A program made the translations under genes and the position numbers. Below, piece after piece: positions 26,411 through 37,523 of a DNA stretch of 64,000 nucleotides (position 1 is the stretch's first letter; the number at the start of each line of letters is the position of its first letter). The notes beneath the pieces are model-generated. The model had not been told where the DNA came from and ran no database searches. It worked only from the letters and a program-made list of their open reading frames with translations. Where the stretch lies: contig NC_066326.1 of assembly GCF_022539315.1 (NCBI RefSeq), positions 8,510,601 through 8,574,600 of the forward strand, written 5' to 3'. The DNA is from Serinus canaria (Eukaryota; Chordata; Aves; Passeriformes; Fringillidae).

Positions 26411-29079
26411 CAGAAGTTTGTGGGGAAGAGAAGTGAAGTTTCCAGCACTGAGGGAGAGCAGGAACACTGACCTGGTGCATCCTGAAGGGCTCCCCGGGAG
26501 GGCAGGGATCTGTCTGCTCCTCCAGCTGCAGTGACTCAGCTCCGCCAAGCGGCGCCTCGGACCAGAGCAGGCTGAGGTGGAGCTTTTCCTTCACAGCACC
26601 ACGAGCTGCTTTAGCAATGTTTGCCCAAGAGCTTTCTTGTTCCTGGAATGGTTTTTTTAAGCAAACAAGTTTGAGGCTTATTAGACAAACACCTCTGTTT
26701 AACACCTATCACAATTCCTTCTTTTCTCCCTCTCCTGCCAGCAGCTCTCTGGCAGTTGCCAGAGCACAGGTGCCTTTTATTCTGGCACAACTCTAGAAAG
26801 AAAAAAAAAATACCAATGCAAATAATTAAAAAACGATATAATAGAAATCCCAGGACAGGACCAGTCTCTTGTAATGCAATCAGGTTCTAGGAATTTCAGC
26901 ACCCAGGAACTCCACCCAATAAATTTTATCTAGGATTAAGGTGAAGATAAATAGCCCATAGAAATACATGAGTTCCCTAAAGCACTGGCATTTATTGGTT
27001 TATTTTTCCATTTCTCTTCCTCTGCGATGAAATCAATGTGTGGAGAGAATAAAAACACAGCCTTGGTGAGGGGGAGGGCTGTGCAGTGGGCCCCAGTGAG
27101 GCCAGTGTTCACTGCAGGACTGGGGACACAACAGGGAAGGTTTTGCAAACCCAGCAGAGTTTTGCTCCACTCACTGTGTTCAAATCACACCCCAGGTCTG
27201 AATCCTCACCAGATCCAGGCTCTGCTCAGGGCACTTGTGGGGAAGCCAACAAGCTCCCAAGGCAAACCAAAACCAATTTTGAAGTCTTCACAACTTGCCA
27301 AGGGGGATTGTGAGAAGTGGCCCCATTTTCCAACCCCATCATCAGATGGGATGGGGAGCCAGAAATGGGAAGAGGCTCCCTGTGTTTATAAACTTCATGC
27401 TGAAAGGAGCAAAAGGGGAGAGTCTCGTGCTGCTCCTCCAGATCCAGCCGCAGGCAATGTTTGTCCTCTGAAACCTTTAAACTGTCCTTTTTCAGGTCTG
27501 TGGATCTTATACCAGCTCAGTGAAATGGGCTTGCTCATGCCAGCTCTGACACAAGCCTTAAAATCCATTTCAGAGTAACTGTGCTGAGGGCTGGGATGTG
27601 AGGGCTTGTGGCATCACAGACCCCCCTGCCTCCTCCCATGGGGACAGATTCCTGCTCACTGCCAGCCTTCCTCTGAGAGGAACAGCTGCAGAGAGAGGGG
27701 AGATGCTGCTGGGAAGCCAGTGTGCCCAGCTGGTGCACCAACAAAAACACTTTGTCTCAGTACATGGGGGGACACAAATCCCTCCCAAGGCTTTCCCTAA
27801 AGTGCAGGTGGGCCAGTCTCCCATGGGAAGCTGGTGGCAGACTGTCCTTGCTGCAGTGTCACAGCAGGTGTGGGGACAGCAGAGGGGTGTCACAGGGAGA
27901 AGTGCCAGGCTCCAGAAACCTCAGCTGAAACTGATGGGGCTGCATAAAAACCCAGACAGTGATGCTGCAGCCCACCCCTGGGTGTAGGGAAGCCACAGGG
28001 AGCATCTCCTTGGGGCACTGAGTGGGGACACAGCTCCATCCAGCCCAGGGCTGTCCCAGAGCCATGGTCAATAACACAGCCAGCCCTGGGAGGGGACCCA
28101 CAGCAGGGCTGGGCTGGAGGAAAAGCTCTTCTCTCCTTCCTCATGACGCAGCAGCCTCAAATCAACATTCAGCCCAGCCCTGCTACAGCCCGCTGCTCCT
28201 GTTTACCCTTCAAACAGGAAAAGCAACTCTCAGCACAGCTCCTTGACAAATTTTCTGTCAAACATTACTGAAGGGCTGCTTTAGTTGCTCATGAACTCTC
28301 AGCACCCATCTCACAAGTGACAATTCACCACAGGGCTCCAGCGTGGCTGCCAGGACAGAGGCTGAAGAGACTGCAGCCCCGAATTTCACAGGTAGGACTG
28401 GTCCCAGCCCCTGGGGGAGCCCAGCCTGTGGGGTGGCAGTGCCTTCCCCTCGGTCAGGGTGGCAGCAGGACAGAGGGCAGAGGGCAGCAGGTGGATTCTC
28501 CAGGGCAGGAAATAGTTCATGCTCCAAATGACAACCACTCCCTGTCCACGGGGTGAAGACACTCCAGGATTTGGCCAGGTGGAAATATTTCTGAGTTTAA
28601 GTCAGGTGTCCACAAAGCTGGCTGCTCTCCTCAGCACAGTGGTGCTGCCCTTCCTCCCTTCTCCTTTGGATTTTAAGGAAGACAAGCTTGTTCCCAGAGA
28701 CCAGATCACAGCTTGTCCTCAGACACCATTTTGCAGTGCCTAATATTTACCTTGCATCATCCCAGAAGCTGTGACTGAAAGTGTCCTCATTGCTACCAGC
28801 AGAACAGAAAAAGCTGGTCCATTACTGAAACAGGGCATGAATGGGGAGCACAAGGGGCAGCAGACAGGGGGAGGGTTCAGAGGCTCCAGAAGGAAGCGAG
28901 GGCAGCCTGCTCCAGGACTTAATCAGGGTGGGACCTTCTGCCTGGTAAGAATTTGTGTATCTTTGGTGACGTCCTCACTATTGCAAATGTGACTGAACAC
29001 AGCAATTACCTTCTCATCTAGAACCTGCCTGGCTTTGGTGGCTTACAGGCACTCTTTAAGGCATTGCCTCTTTCCTCAG

Positions 29080-29129
29080 GGTGACCTGTGGCTGTCAGTC
29101 CTTCCCAGCTGTGCTCTCTGCCCACCACC
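29080..29129 (+). other. FAM3D: FAM3D 5' UTR within the first coding exon
   Basis: A pyrimidine-rich acceptor (GCCTCTTTCCTCAG) ends at 29079, so the ATG-bearing exon probably starts at 29080 and an untranslated exon lies upstream. An in-frame GTG at 29088 is not needed as start. Confidence 0.45.
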
Positions 29130-32100
29130 ATGCGGGTAACAAGTAAGGAGGGACACATTTACTTTTCTCTGGTTTTCTGTGTTTCTTTATGCCTCCTTCT
29201 CATTTACATGATGCCTTCCAAGCCCAGCAGCCCTGCCCTTCCCCTGCCAGGGACATGGGAAAGGGCTTTTGTATAAGCATCAGGTTGTTACAAGATTTGT
29301 GTCGATTTCAGCCTGTTGTATTTTTCCCAGTGAAACCTTCTGTGACTGGGAAGAGATGGCTATTGAGACGTTCCTGGTTCCATAAGAGCCATTCAGCTGC
29401 AATAAAAGTACATTTTTCTGCTCTCTTTCCATGCAGGACTGGAACGTTTTGCTCTGATGAGCGCTGCTTTAAAGCCAAATGCCAATCACAGTTGTATCAG
29501 CAGCTGCCTGGCTGTAGCTAGTGACTAATTGGGGGATAGCAGCCTTCCCAGCACTGGGAACATAAGAAATATTTGGATTTACACAGCTTTCTGAGTAATT
29601 ATCAGATTTACTTTAACACAGAGAGAAATACGAATAGTGCCTCCCAGCAGAGCAGAAATGCCTCTCTGACCATCACCACATCCTCTGGAGATGGTAATTA
29701 AGAGATCAGAATCCATTTGGAGGGTGAGGGGTTGTTAGCTGCCTCCCCGCACCGTGCAGGCACTGCCTGTCACCCTGTGCCTGGTGACCAGGGGACACAC
29801 AGATCAAATCCAGATAAACCAGAGGGACGGTCCGTGCCTGCCCCGTGCCGCAGCCGCTGCTCTCAGCCCGCCGCTCTCGCACACCCAGGTGTGATCCGGG
29901 CCCTGGCGCTGCTCCTCACCCTGCTGGGCACCTGGTTCCTCATGCAGACCTACTTCCAGCACAGCTGGAGAGCCATCAGCCTGCGCAGCTGGCTCGGTGA
30001 GGCACCGGGGATCCAGAGGGAGGGTGGGAGAGGTTCCTGGCTGCCCTGGCACTGGGATTTGCAGTCTCTGGACGAGGCTTCAGCCACCAGCTCTGACCAG
30101 CAGGGCAGGGAGGGGACAGTGTGGTGTGTGGTGTGTGGTGTGTGGTGTGTGGTGTGTGGTGTGTGGTGTGTGGTGTGTGTGTGGTGTGTGGTGTGTGGTG
30201 TGTGTGTGTGGTGCGTGGTGTGTGTGTGGTGTGTGTGTGTGGTGTGTGGTGTGTGGTGTGTGGTGTGTGGTGTGTGTGTGTGGTGTGTGGTGTGTGTGTG
30301 GTGTGTGTGTGTGGTGTGTGGTGTGTGGTGTGTGGTGTGTGTGTGTGGTGTGTGGTGTGTGGTGCGTGGTGTGTGGTGTGTGGTGTGTGGTGTGTGTGTG
30401 TGGTGCGTGGTGTGTGAAGCTGCACACCACACACCACACCACTGGGGTTTGGGTCCAGGGATGCCTGCAACCATGGGAAGCAGTTTTAGAGAGCTGGTGC
30501 CTGAACAGCTGGTCCTGGCTTGGGGAAGAGCCAGCAGCTCTCCAGGGTGTCTAATCCTCCTGCTTGACCCCCACAGGTGCCTCGAAGAAGCCCAGCAGTG
30601 AGTATTGCTCTCGACTTCATCACACAAGTCCCCTCCAAGGTTCAGGGGGATGGTGGAAGCCTGGGATCTCCTTCAAGAGCCCCTTCCCTGAGGCAAAAAT
30701 CCCCCTCTCCCAAACTCAGGGGATTTTGTTGCTGCACACAGCAGTGGGGTCTTTGGCAGGCCCCAGCCTTGGCCAAGAATGGGGAAGCTGTGGGCAGGAA
30801 AGGGCCTTGCCTTGGACCCAGCTCTGAATACTCCAGGCACACAGGGTGTGTCTCACCTGCAGCAGCACCTGGCCTTGGCACCATAAACCTCAAACAAGAA
30901 GCTGGTCCCAGCCCCAGGACAAGCATTCTCCATGGAATAAACTGGTCGAGGTGCTGCCCCCTTAGTGGGCCACTGTATCCCAGTCCAGCCCCGCTCAGCC
31001 CCCCAGGGACACGGCCAGTGCCTCCCCGTGGGGACAAAGCCATGGCCTTCAGCCCCACTGCTCCCTCACAGGTGAGAAGCTGCCCCGGCACAAGTGTGGG
31101 AACCAGAAGAGCTGCCCCCAGAATTATTTTGCCTTCAAGATCATCAGTGGTGCTGCAAATGTGGTGGGACCCTCGATCTGCTTTGAAGACGTTGTGTAAG
31201 CAGCCCATGGCAGGGACAAGGCAGCTGTGGCTGGCCTGGCCTCCAAAAGGGCAGGTTTGGCCTCTGCCAATCGCATCAGTGGCCATCACAGTGTATTTGT
31301 GGTTAAAAAAGTTTAAATAGATTTCTTTGCTACCACTTCTGGTTATTTTGCCATCTACAGCCCCTTCACCCCACCAGTTTCACTGGTGTCAGCATCTCCA
31401 GGGCATCCCTGCACTCACTGGTGCTCTCTGCTTTCCTTTCCAGCCTCATGAGCAGCGTGAAAAACAACATTGGCAGAGGCCTGAACATTGCACTGGTGAA
31501 TGGTGAGTCAGAAGGCACTGACCCCCTTCTCCCCACTGCCAGGGGTCCTTCCTTCCCCAGGAAAGCACAGGCCACTGAAAACCCCATCCCAGGCACTGAG
31601 GCTGAGCCAAAAGCACATCCATCTGGTGTTGCATGGGGAGCACAGCCACAATCATGGTTGCAAGCACTGCCACAGCCACAATCATGGTTGCAAGTGAGAA
31701 GGGAACAAACCCACCTGGGTTGTGCACAGCCAGCTCCACAAACTCCTCCAAGCCCCACAGTCACCATCACAGCAGGCACAACACACTGAGGGAAGAGCAA
31801 AGCCTTTTGCTCACAGCCAGGCAAGTCCCAGAGCCACCCCAGTGCAAACTCACTGTGCTCTGTTTTCAATTTTAATCTTTCAGGAACAACTGGGAAGCTC
31901 CTGAAAACTGATGCCTTTGACATGTACTCTGGAGGTAAGCACAGCCACCCTGCTCCTTGGTGGCTCCCAGCCAGGGCTCACACCAGCACTGCTGGCTGCT
32001 TCAGCTGCTTCTCTGTCATGTATTTAATGACAAAGTCAGGTGGGCTGTGACCAGACTTGCCATTCTGGGTGGTAAAAGTCCAGCTTTCCCTGAGGCCAGC

Positions 32101-33556
32101 AAGCCTGGAGTCCTCACAATGCTTCCACATCCAAGCTTGGCTTCTCGCTCCTTTTACAAGCATGTAATGGCCTGGAAAACATGATTTCACTAACCTGGAT
32201 CAACCAAGGCACTTGAGACTTGAGAAAGGTACTTTCTGAGATCAGGTGGTTACACTAATCCTGACACTTTGCAACCTGTAACTCAGTTTTTGCATACTGG
32301 TGGTGGTTGAGCAGCTGCTCATTCCCCTGCCTTTCACAGCAGGATAAATGAGGGAGCTCAGGGAGACAGGGCCCCCTCAATCATTCCTTGGGTTTGCAAC
32401 CTACTCTTGGTAACTCTGGTTTTAGGAGAGTCACCAACATAATGAGATTTCCAGCCAAGGTTGTGAGTGAGATGCTCGGTGGGAGAGGCACGGGGAGGAA
32501 GGGAGCAGTCAGCTCATGTGCCACTAGATGGGGCCTTGGATTCAAGCATCCCACAGACGCGGGATGAGGAGAAATTCCCCCCGTACAGCCAGAGGCACGA
32601 TGGCAGGGAAGGCGGCTCTGAGGCCAGGCAGGTTCGTTTCTTGGGTTGGGAGGTAAATTCACCCAACTTTGCTTGCTAACTTTGCTTTCAGAGTTAGCAA
32701 GCAAAGTTTAGGACGAATTTCCAGCCTGCAGTTGTTCCAAAAGGAGGACGTCGGTCCTGTGCACTGCAGGAGAGCCCAGGAGGGAACACAGGATGGGGAA
32801 TGCGTCATTTGGGAGCCCACCATTCCCCCAAATCCTGGCTGGCACCAGCACAGCCAGGTTATTTCCCACCAGCCCAGAGAAGGCTCCCCCAGCTACCCTG
32901 CAGAAGTACCTACTAAATCTCTTTTTTCTCTCCCAGACATTACCAAGCTGCAGACCTTCCTCCAAGGGATCAAGCGTGGCACCCTTGTGCTCACAGCAAG
33001 CTACGACGATGCTGCCACAAAGTGAGTTTGCCCACGGAAGCAACACCAGGCTCCCCAAAAACACACAGCTGGGGGAGCTGGACATGCTGCTGCCACCAAC
33101 AGAGAGGGGGAAAGAGGGGACACCCAGCTGGAGCCACAGTGACACCCTCTTTCCCTCTTTCAGGATGAATGCCAAAGTGCGGGCGTATTTCACGGAGCTG
33201 GGCAGCAGCCACGTGGGTACACTGGGCTTCCGGGACAACTGGGTCTTCTTGGGAGCAAAAGGGCTGATGAACAAGAGCCCCTTTGAAAAGGTACATGGCC
33301 CTCCCCTGCCATGAGCTCTGCAGGCTCCATCCTCTTCTTGGCACCCCCTGAGCTGCACCTCACCAGTGGCATTATCCCCACGCCCAGGCAAGCTGCAGCT
33401 TTTGCCACCTTGCAAACTTGCACTGCTCCAACCTCCTCATTCATCTTCTCTCTCTTTTTCCTGCAGCACATTAAAAATGATAAAGAGACAAATAAATATG
33501 AGGGCTGGCCTGAGCTGTTGGAGATGGAGGGCTGTGCCCCCAAGAAGATGGACTAG
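29130..33556 (+). CDS. FAM3D: FAM3D, secreted FAM3-family cytokine-like protein, complete
   Basis: Nine coding exons: 29130-29142, 29889-29996, 30577-30597, 31072-31195, 31444-31502, 31884-31934, 32937-33021, 33164-33290, 33467-33556. All introns are GT-AG and phases agree, giving 225 residues against 224 in human FAM3D. Residues 1-25 form a signal peptide with hydrophobic core [15 protein letters not shown]. The ILEI/FAM3 domain starts near residue 56. Four cysteines (56, 62, 84, 219) match the family set that makes two disulfides. Diagnostic stretches are [52 protein letters not shown] and [14 protein letters not shown]108-G-T is a glycosylation sequon. The ATG at 29130 sits in CCACCACCATGC and the N-terminus MRV matches the human one. 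FAM3D is a gut-enriched secreted protein reported to act as a chemoattractant; this is family knowledge. Paralogues FAM3A-C are less likely because of the N-terminus and the neighbourhood. Confidence 0.95.
30118..30418 (+). repeat. GGTGTGT minisatellite in FAM3D intron 2
   Basis: About 300 bases of a G/T-only heptamer, GGTGTGT, mixed with longer GGTGTGTGT and GGTGTGTGTGT variants and three GGTGCGT variants (near 30211, 30363, 30403). A block of variants recurs about 70 bases apart (around 30210 and 30282), showing higher-order duplication. Because 7 is not a multiple of 3, all frames cycle through Val/Cys/Trp/Gly or His/Thr/Pro codons without stops, which explains the long spurious open frames on both strands. 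Confidence 0.95.
30404..30440. repeat. Fold-back at the minisatellite edge
   Basis: The GT-rich strand ends at a short AAGCT centre and is followed by CACACCACACACCACACCAC, the complement of the repeat, so the boundary can form an imperfect hairpin of roughly 10-18 pairs. Confidence 0.6.
31641..31694 (+). repeat. 24-base direct repeat in FAM3D intron 5
   Basis: Two identical 24-base copies at 31641-31664 and 31671-31694, period 30, beginning CACAGCCACAATCATGG. Local tandem duplication with no coding effect. Confidence 0.85.
32665..32708. repeat. Perfect 16-bp inverted repeat in FAM3D intron 6
   Basis: Left arm AACTTTGCTTGCTAAC (32665-32680) and right arm GTTAGCAAGCAAAGTT (32693-32708) are exact complements around a 12-base loop. 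The sequence can form a stable hairpin in DNA or pre-mRNA. No flanking duplication that would mark a transposon was seen. Confidence 0.9.
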
Positions 33557-36500
33557 CATCAAGCTCCAGCCTGCCACGGAGGACAGTCTCACAGGGACAC
33601 CAGACCCATCGTGGGGACTGCAGCCTCTCCACTGCCAGGCTACAGAGTCCAGCAGCTGCTGCCTGCTCACAGGAACTGTTTCACAGCAGGAACTGTGCTG
33701 GCCTTGGAGAAGAGCTGTACAAGTGCCTGCAGAGCTGAGCAGACACGTGGCCAGGCTGCAGCCAAGCCATCCTCATCTATGGGTCAGTTTTGGGTATTTT
33801 ATTTTTCTATCTTTCAACTAAAAACTTTGTAGAAGTTTTTGTAAATTTCTTAAATGAGATTTCTAATTACAAAACACTACCTTCTCCTTTCCATTTTCAA
33901 GCATAATCAACACTTTCCCCCGCAGGCAGAGCATGCCAGGTCCTGTGCCACCAGTCTAGCATCACCCATCCCACAGCCCTGCTCACAGGAGCTCCTTCTC
34001 CCCACATGGCACAGGGTAAAGTCATCCCTGGAGATGCTCAGACATTGGTGGTTTCCCCATGGAGCTCTTGCCAATGTCCTACAGTCTCCTGCAGTCACAG
34101 CAAGGCCAGAAGTCCACAGGGATAGCATGCAGCAATGAAGGTTAATATTTGCAGACCAAAGTATCATTTCTGGGTGTTACCAACTGGTTTAAACCCAGAA
34201 GAGCCAAGAAAACTAAGTCTCTATGTATAAAACAGAAAGAACTTTGAAAATTCAAAATACTCCCAAAAATGAGATAAAAACAAATAAGATTAAAAGTTGA
34301 TGCCAAAAATTTGATATATTTTGATTCAATAGTAAGAGAGGCAAAGAGACAGAAAGTCGGGAGAAGTTAGAAAATGCTGGGATTACTTTTAAAAGCACAG
34401 GATAGGTCACCACCTCACTGTGCTGCCTTGGTTACTGCTGAGACAGGGTGGGGGAGCAGAGCAGGTTTTGCACTGTTTTTTTCTGCTGTTTGAAGTGTCT
34501 TATCTGCCCTCCCTGATCTCAGGAGCAGTGTGGCTGGGATGTGGCTGCCCGTGCTCAGGATGCAGGAGCCCTGCCCAGTCTCTGCAGCCAAGCCTTGGTC
34601 TGCTCGTGGTGCTCCCTCCCTGCCACGGGACACAGGAGCAGGGCAGGGGCTCTACAACTCCCTCCTGACCTCGGTCCAGGGCTGCAGGATCAGGGGGTTC
34701 TCCCCAAGCAGCCAGTGTTGGCTCCCAGAGGCTCAGGGTGTGGTGGAGGCGGGGGAAAGGCAAAGGTCAGGGATTCTGCCCCTCGCTTTCCCCTCCACAT
34801 TCTGCTCCAGTTTTGCCTTCCTGTTTATGGACCTCAAGGCAGGCTACTCACAGTCCATCCCACCTGTAGTTTTCAGGTGTTCAAAAGTGATTATGATAAG
34901 CAGACATAATGACAGAGCACTTTTTGAAGCCATTCTCTTATTATCAGATTCTTACACTGGGTTAAATCCAGGCTAAATCCTCTGTGGCACATCCCCATCA
35001 AAGGTCAGGATAATGCCAGGGATATGCCAGCCTTGCTTTGGATGGACGGATGGATGATGGATGTGCAGGTTTCTTGGGCTGCTGAAGTTGTGCAGCACAA
35101 CCAATAGGTGGGAGCCTTTTACCGGCAGAGCCGGAGCCAGCATCGCTCCGGAGCGATACAGCGCGCCCGGGTCAGCCACACACCGGGAGCTGCTGCCCAG
35201 CCTGGGGCAGCCGACACCACCTGGAGAGGAAAGATCCCTGCCCGAAGGTGGGGCAGGAAAGCACCACAGTGCTGCTAGGGCAGTCCCCACGCTGCTGCCC
35301 AGCACCGAGCAGGTTCTGGGGAGCACCTGCCCCCTGCTCCTGCCCAGAGGCATCAGCCAAGCACGGTCTGTTCCCAACCCCTCCCGAGCCCGGCACTGCT
35401 GGGATCAGATCAGCTGCACGGGTGATGGCTGGGCTTATCTGTCATCAGAGACAGGGATGAATTTGCATCATGTACAGACTTTCATTTCCGATGATTGTAT
35501 CTGGTTTTTCCCCATCCTTTGAAGCAGGCCAGCAGTTTTGCAAAACATGAGGATGGAGTGTTTCTCCTGGAGCATTTGAAGCATAACAGACTATCCTGCA
35601 CAGCCTTCTCTGCTTCCAACAGCTCCTAGCAGGCAGTTCACAGGGTTATGGGAGCCCTCAGGCACACCAGGGGAGCAGAAGTGAGAAACAAGGCAGGACA
35701 AGGCCAGGAAAGGACACAGCCTGTCCTGTGCTGTCCATCTGCAGAATGAAACCATAGATCCAAAACTCAGCACCACCCATCAACTGGTTTTCCTTAAACA
35801 AGGAAAAATCCCCACATAAACAGTGCAACACCTGTAAGAACTTCCAAAGGCAGAACTGAAACAAAACCCCAAAACAGCCACCACAGGGGAATCCCCAAAG
35901 AAGTGTAGTATTTTATCCCAGCTTATCCTCTCCTGCTCTTAGCACACACCTGATGGCACTGAGGGAAACCTGTGCCATAAATTGATCCCTAAATCTGCTG
36001 CAACAACAGCAGTTAATCTCAAGCGCTGAATCATCCCTACCCGTGGCACAGCAAGAAATAACACAACCAGCAGACACAACAGCCCTGCCAAGCTGCCAGC
36101 ATAAATATGCCAACTATTTTAAGCCCCTCAAAGGATCTAGATTCACTCATAAACCAAACTGAAAACAGCCCAAGAGCTGTAAAGGTGGCTCCACAGGGTA
36201 AACCAGAGCACAGCATCAACTACAGCCCCAAAAACAACCAGCCCCATTCAGCTGCAGGAGACTCTTCCTACCCCTTCTCAATGCACATTAGATATCTGGT
36301 TTAAAGCCAAAATCAAAGAAATTTATGTTTCAGCATGCTACAGACAGTTAAAACTAGCTCTGAATGCATCACAGAGCAGTTACTAAGGTACATCACTATT
36401 TTCAAGAAATAGGGAGAGCTAAAAGTGCAATTCCTGTGTAGGGACCTTCAGTAGCAGCCAGTGTTTCAAAGAGCCATTCCTGCCAAAGTCTCTGTGTCTT

Positions 36501-37009
36501 GATAAATAAATCAGAGTTTCTTAAATATCCAGACACTGAGAGGCAGGGAATAAATATGAATTCATGAGTCAAATTGAAGTTGCTAATTTCTTTAAAAGGA
36601 TCTAAAAAGGAGAGTGGGTGCAGGGACAGCAATCTCCAAATGAGGTTTTGCAGAGCCATGGCATTTTGAAAGCTGTGTTACTGCAGGGACAGGCACCTAC
36701 CTGGCTGCTCTGCACTGTGCCACATCCCCAGAGTCTTCACCAAGCACGAGCCTGAGCTGCCCAGACTCCCAGGATGCAGCTTCAGATCACCTGGGCTCAC
36801 CTGGGCTCACAGGAAGCATCGAGGCTGCAGCAGCAAACAGGGAGCCTGGGGTGTTTATAGAAGCAAAGTTTGCAAAATCCAGTGCTGCAACAGGAGCCAA
36901 GAACCAGGATGCAGGCAGGCAACAGAGGAATAATCTTCCTTTATTTTTGGGGGTCCATTTGGCCAAAGCACCAAAGGAGTATCTAGGAAAGATGCCACAG
37001 GCAAGGACC
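33557..37009. other. FAM3D 3' UTR and FAM3D-FAM107A intergenic region
   Basis: After the presumed FAM3D 3' UTR no coding exon is recognised. A modest CpG cluster at about 35.12-35.40 kb contains the perfect 16-base palindrome ATCGCTCCGGAGCGAT (35142-35157). The rest is unremarkable. Confidence 0.5.
34289..34294 (+). promoter_or_regulatory. Candidate poly(A) signal of FAM3D
   Basis: ATTAAA about 730 bases after the FAM3D stop. No AATAAA was seen closer within the presumed 3' UTR. Weak evidence. Confidence 0.25.
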
Positions 37010-37418
37010 TGCGGGTGCCGGGCCGCAGCTGGGCGAATCCGCATCCTGTGACATCTTGCCCTGTCAAGTGCAATTACTGTAATCTTCCACAGCCTCTCAA
37101 AATACGGATCCCGGCTTAGAAACCGGGCATCCACAGCATGAAAGCTGCCTTTGTGCCCGGGCAGAGCCTGGGTGCGAGCCAGCCGTTAGGTGCATGAAGA
37201 AAATGAGTTCTCCACGTGCTGGAAGAAGGGAGGAAAAGCGAGCTTTCCCACCCGACCCCGCCACAGCCGGGCTGGATTTCACGCCCGTGTCCCCGCAGCA
37301 GCCGCGGAGGGGCCGGGAGCAGCAGGGCCGCCGGTGCCCCCGGCAGTGACGGGGCCGTGACCGCGGGGAGCCGGCGGTGCCGCAGCCCGGCCGGGGAGCG
37401 CGGCCAGCGCATCGCGCC

Positions 37419-37442
37419 ATGGGGGCGTCCCACGGAAAAAAG
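37419..37442 (+). CDS. FAM107A: FAM107A distal first coding exon (long isoform)
   Basis: ATG at 37419 in a strong context (GCGCCATGG) encodes MGASHGKK and ends in phase 0 at AAAAAG|GTACAG. It joins in frame to the exon at 48182. Gly2, Ala3 and Gly6 fit the N-myristoylation pattern, and lysines follow. The assignment to FAM107A rests on phase, strand and CpG context; no transcript was available. Confidence 0.55.
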
Positions 37443-37483
37443 GTACAGAGCTAGCGGGGCGGTTTTCCTCGGGCTGCGGCGGT

Positions 37484-37523
37484 GGGATGGGATGGGATGG
37501 GATGGGATGGGATGGGATGGGAT
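37484..37523 (+). repeat. (GGGAT)8 pentamer repeat
   Basis: Eight perfect GGGAT units, 41 bases downstream of the distal FAM107A donor and inside the CpG island. Runs of three G with two-base loops satisfy the G-quadruplex rule on the coding strand. Confidence 0.95.

Larger units (their letters stand above)
16962..29079. other. Intergenic region before FAM3D
   Basis: No coding exon recognised. Contains the CR1 fragment at about 22.0-22.4 kb, the CpG-rich patch at about 23.5-24.0 kb, the GGA microsatellite and the polypurine tract listed separately. An untranslated first exon of FAM3D probably lies in the right-hand part but cannot be placed. Confidence 0.5.

Noticed and set aside
29717..30627. 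Long overlapping open frames of 164-294 codons on both strands
   Set aside because: Products of the GGTGTGT array, which has no stop codon in any frame; they read through FAM3D splice sites.
30577..31320. 247-codon plus-strand frame and a 215-codon minus-strand frame opposite
   Set aside because: They run across FAM3D exons 3 and 4 and the intron between; the spliced FAM3D frame explains the region better.
32708..33415. 235-codon minus-strand open frame
   Set aside because: Antisense to FAM3D exons 7 and 8 and their introns; no recognised domain, explained as a shadow.
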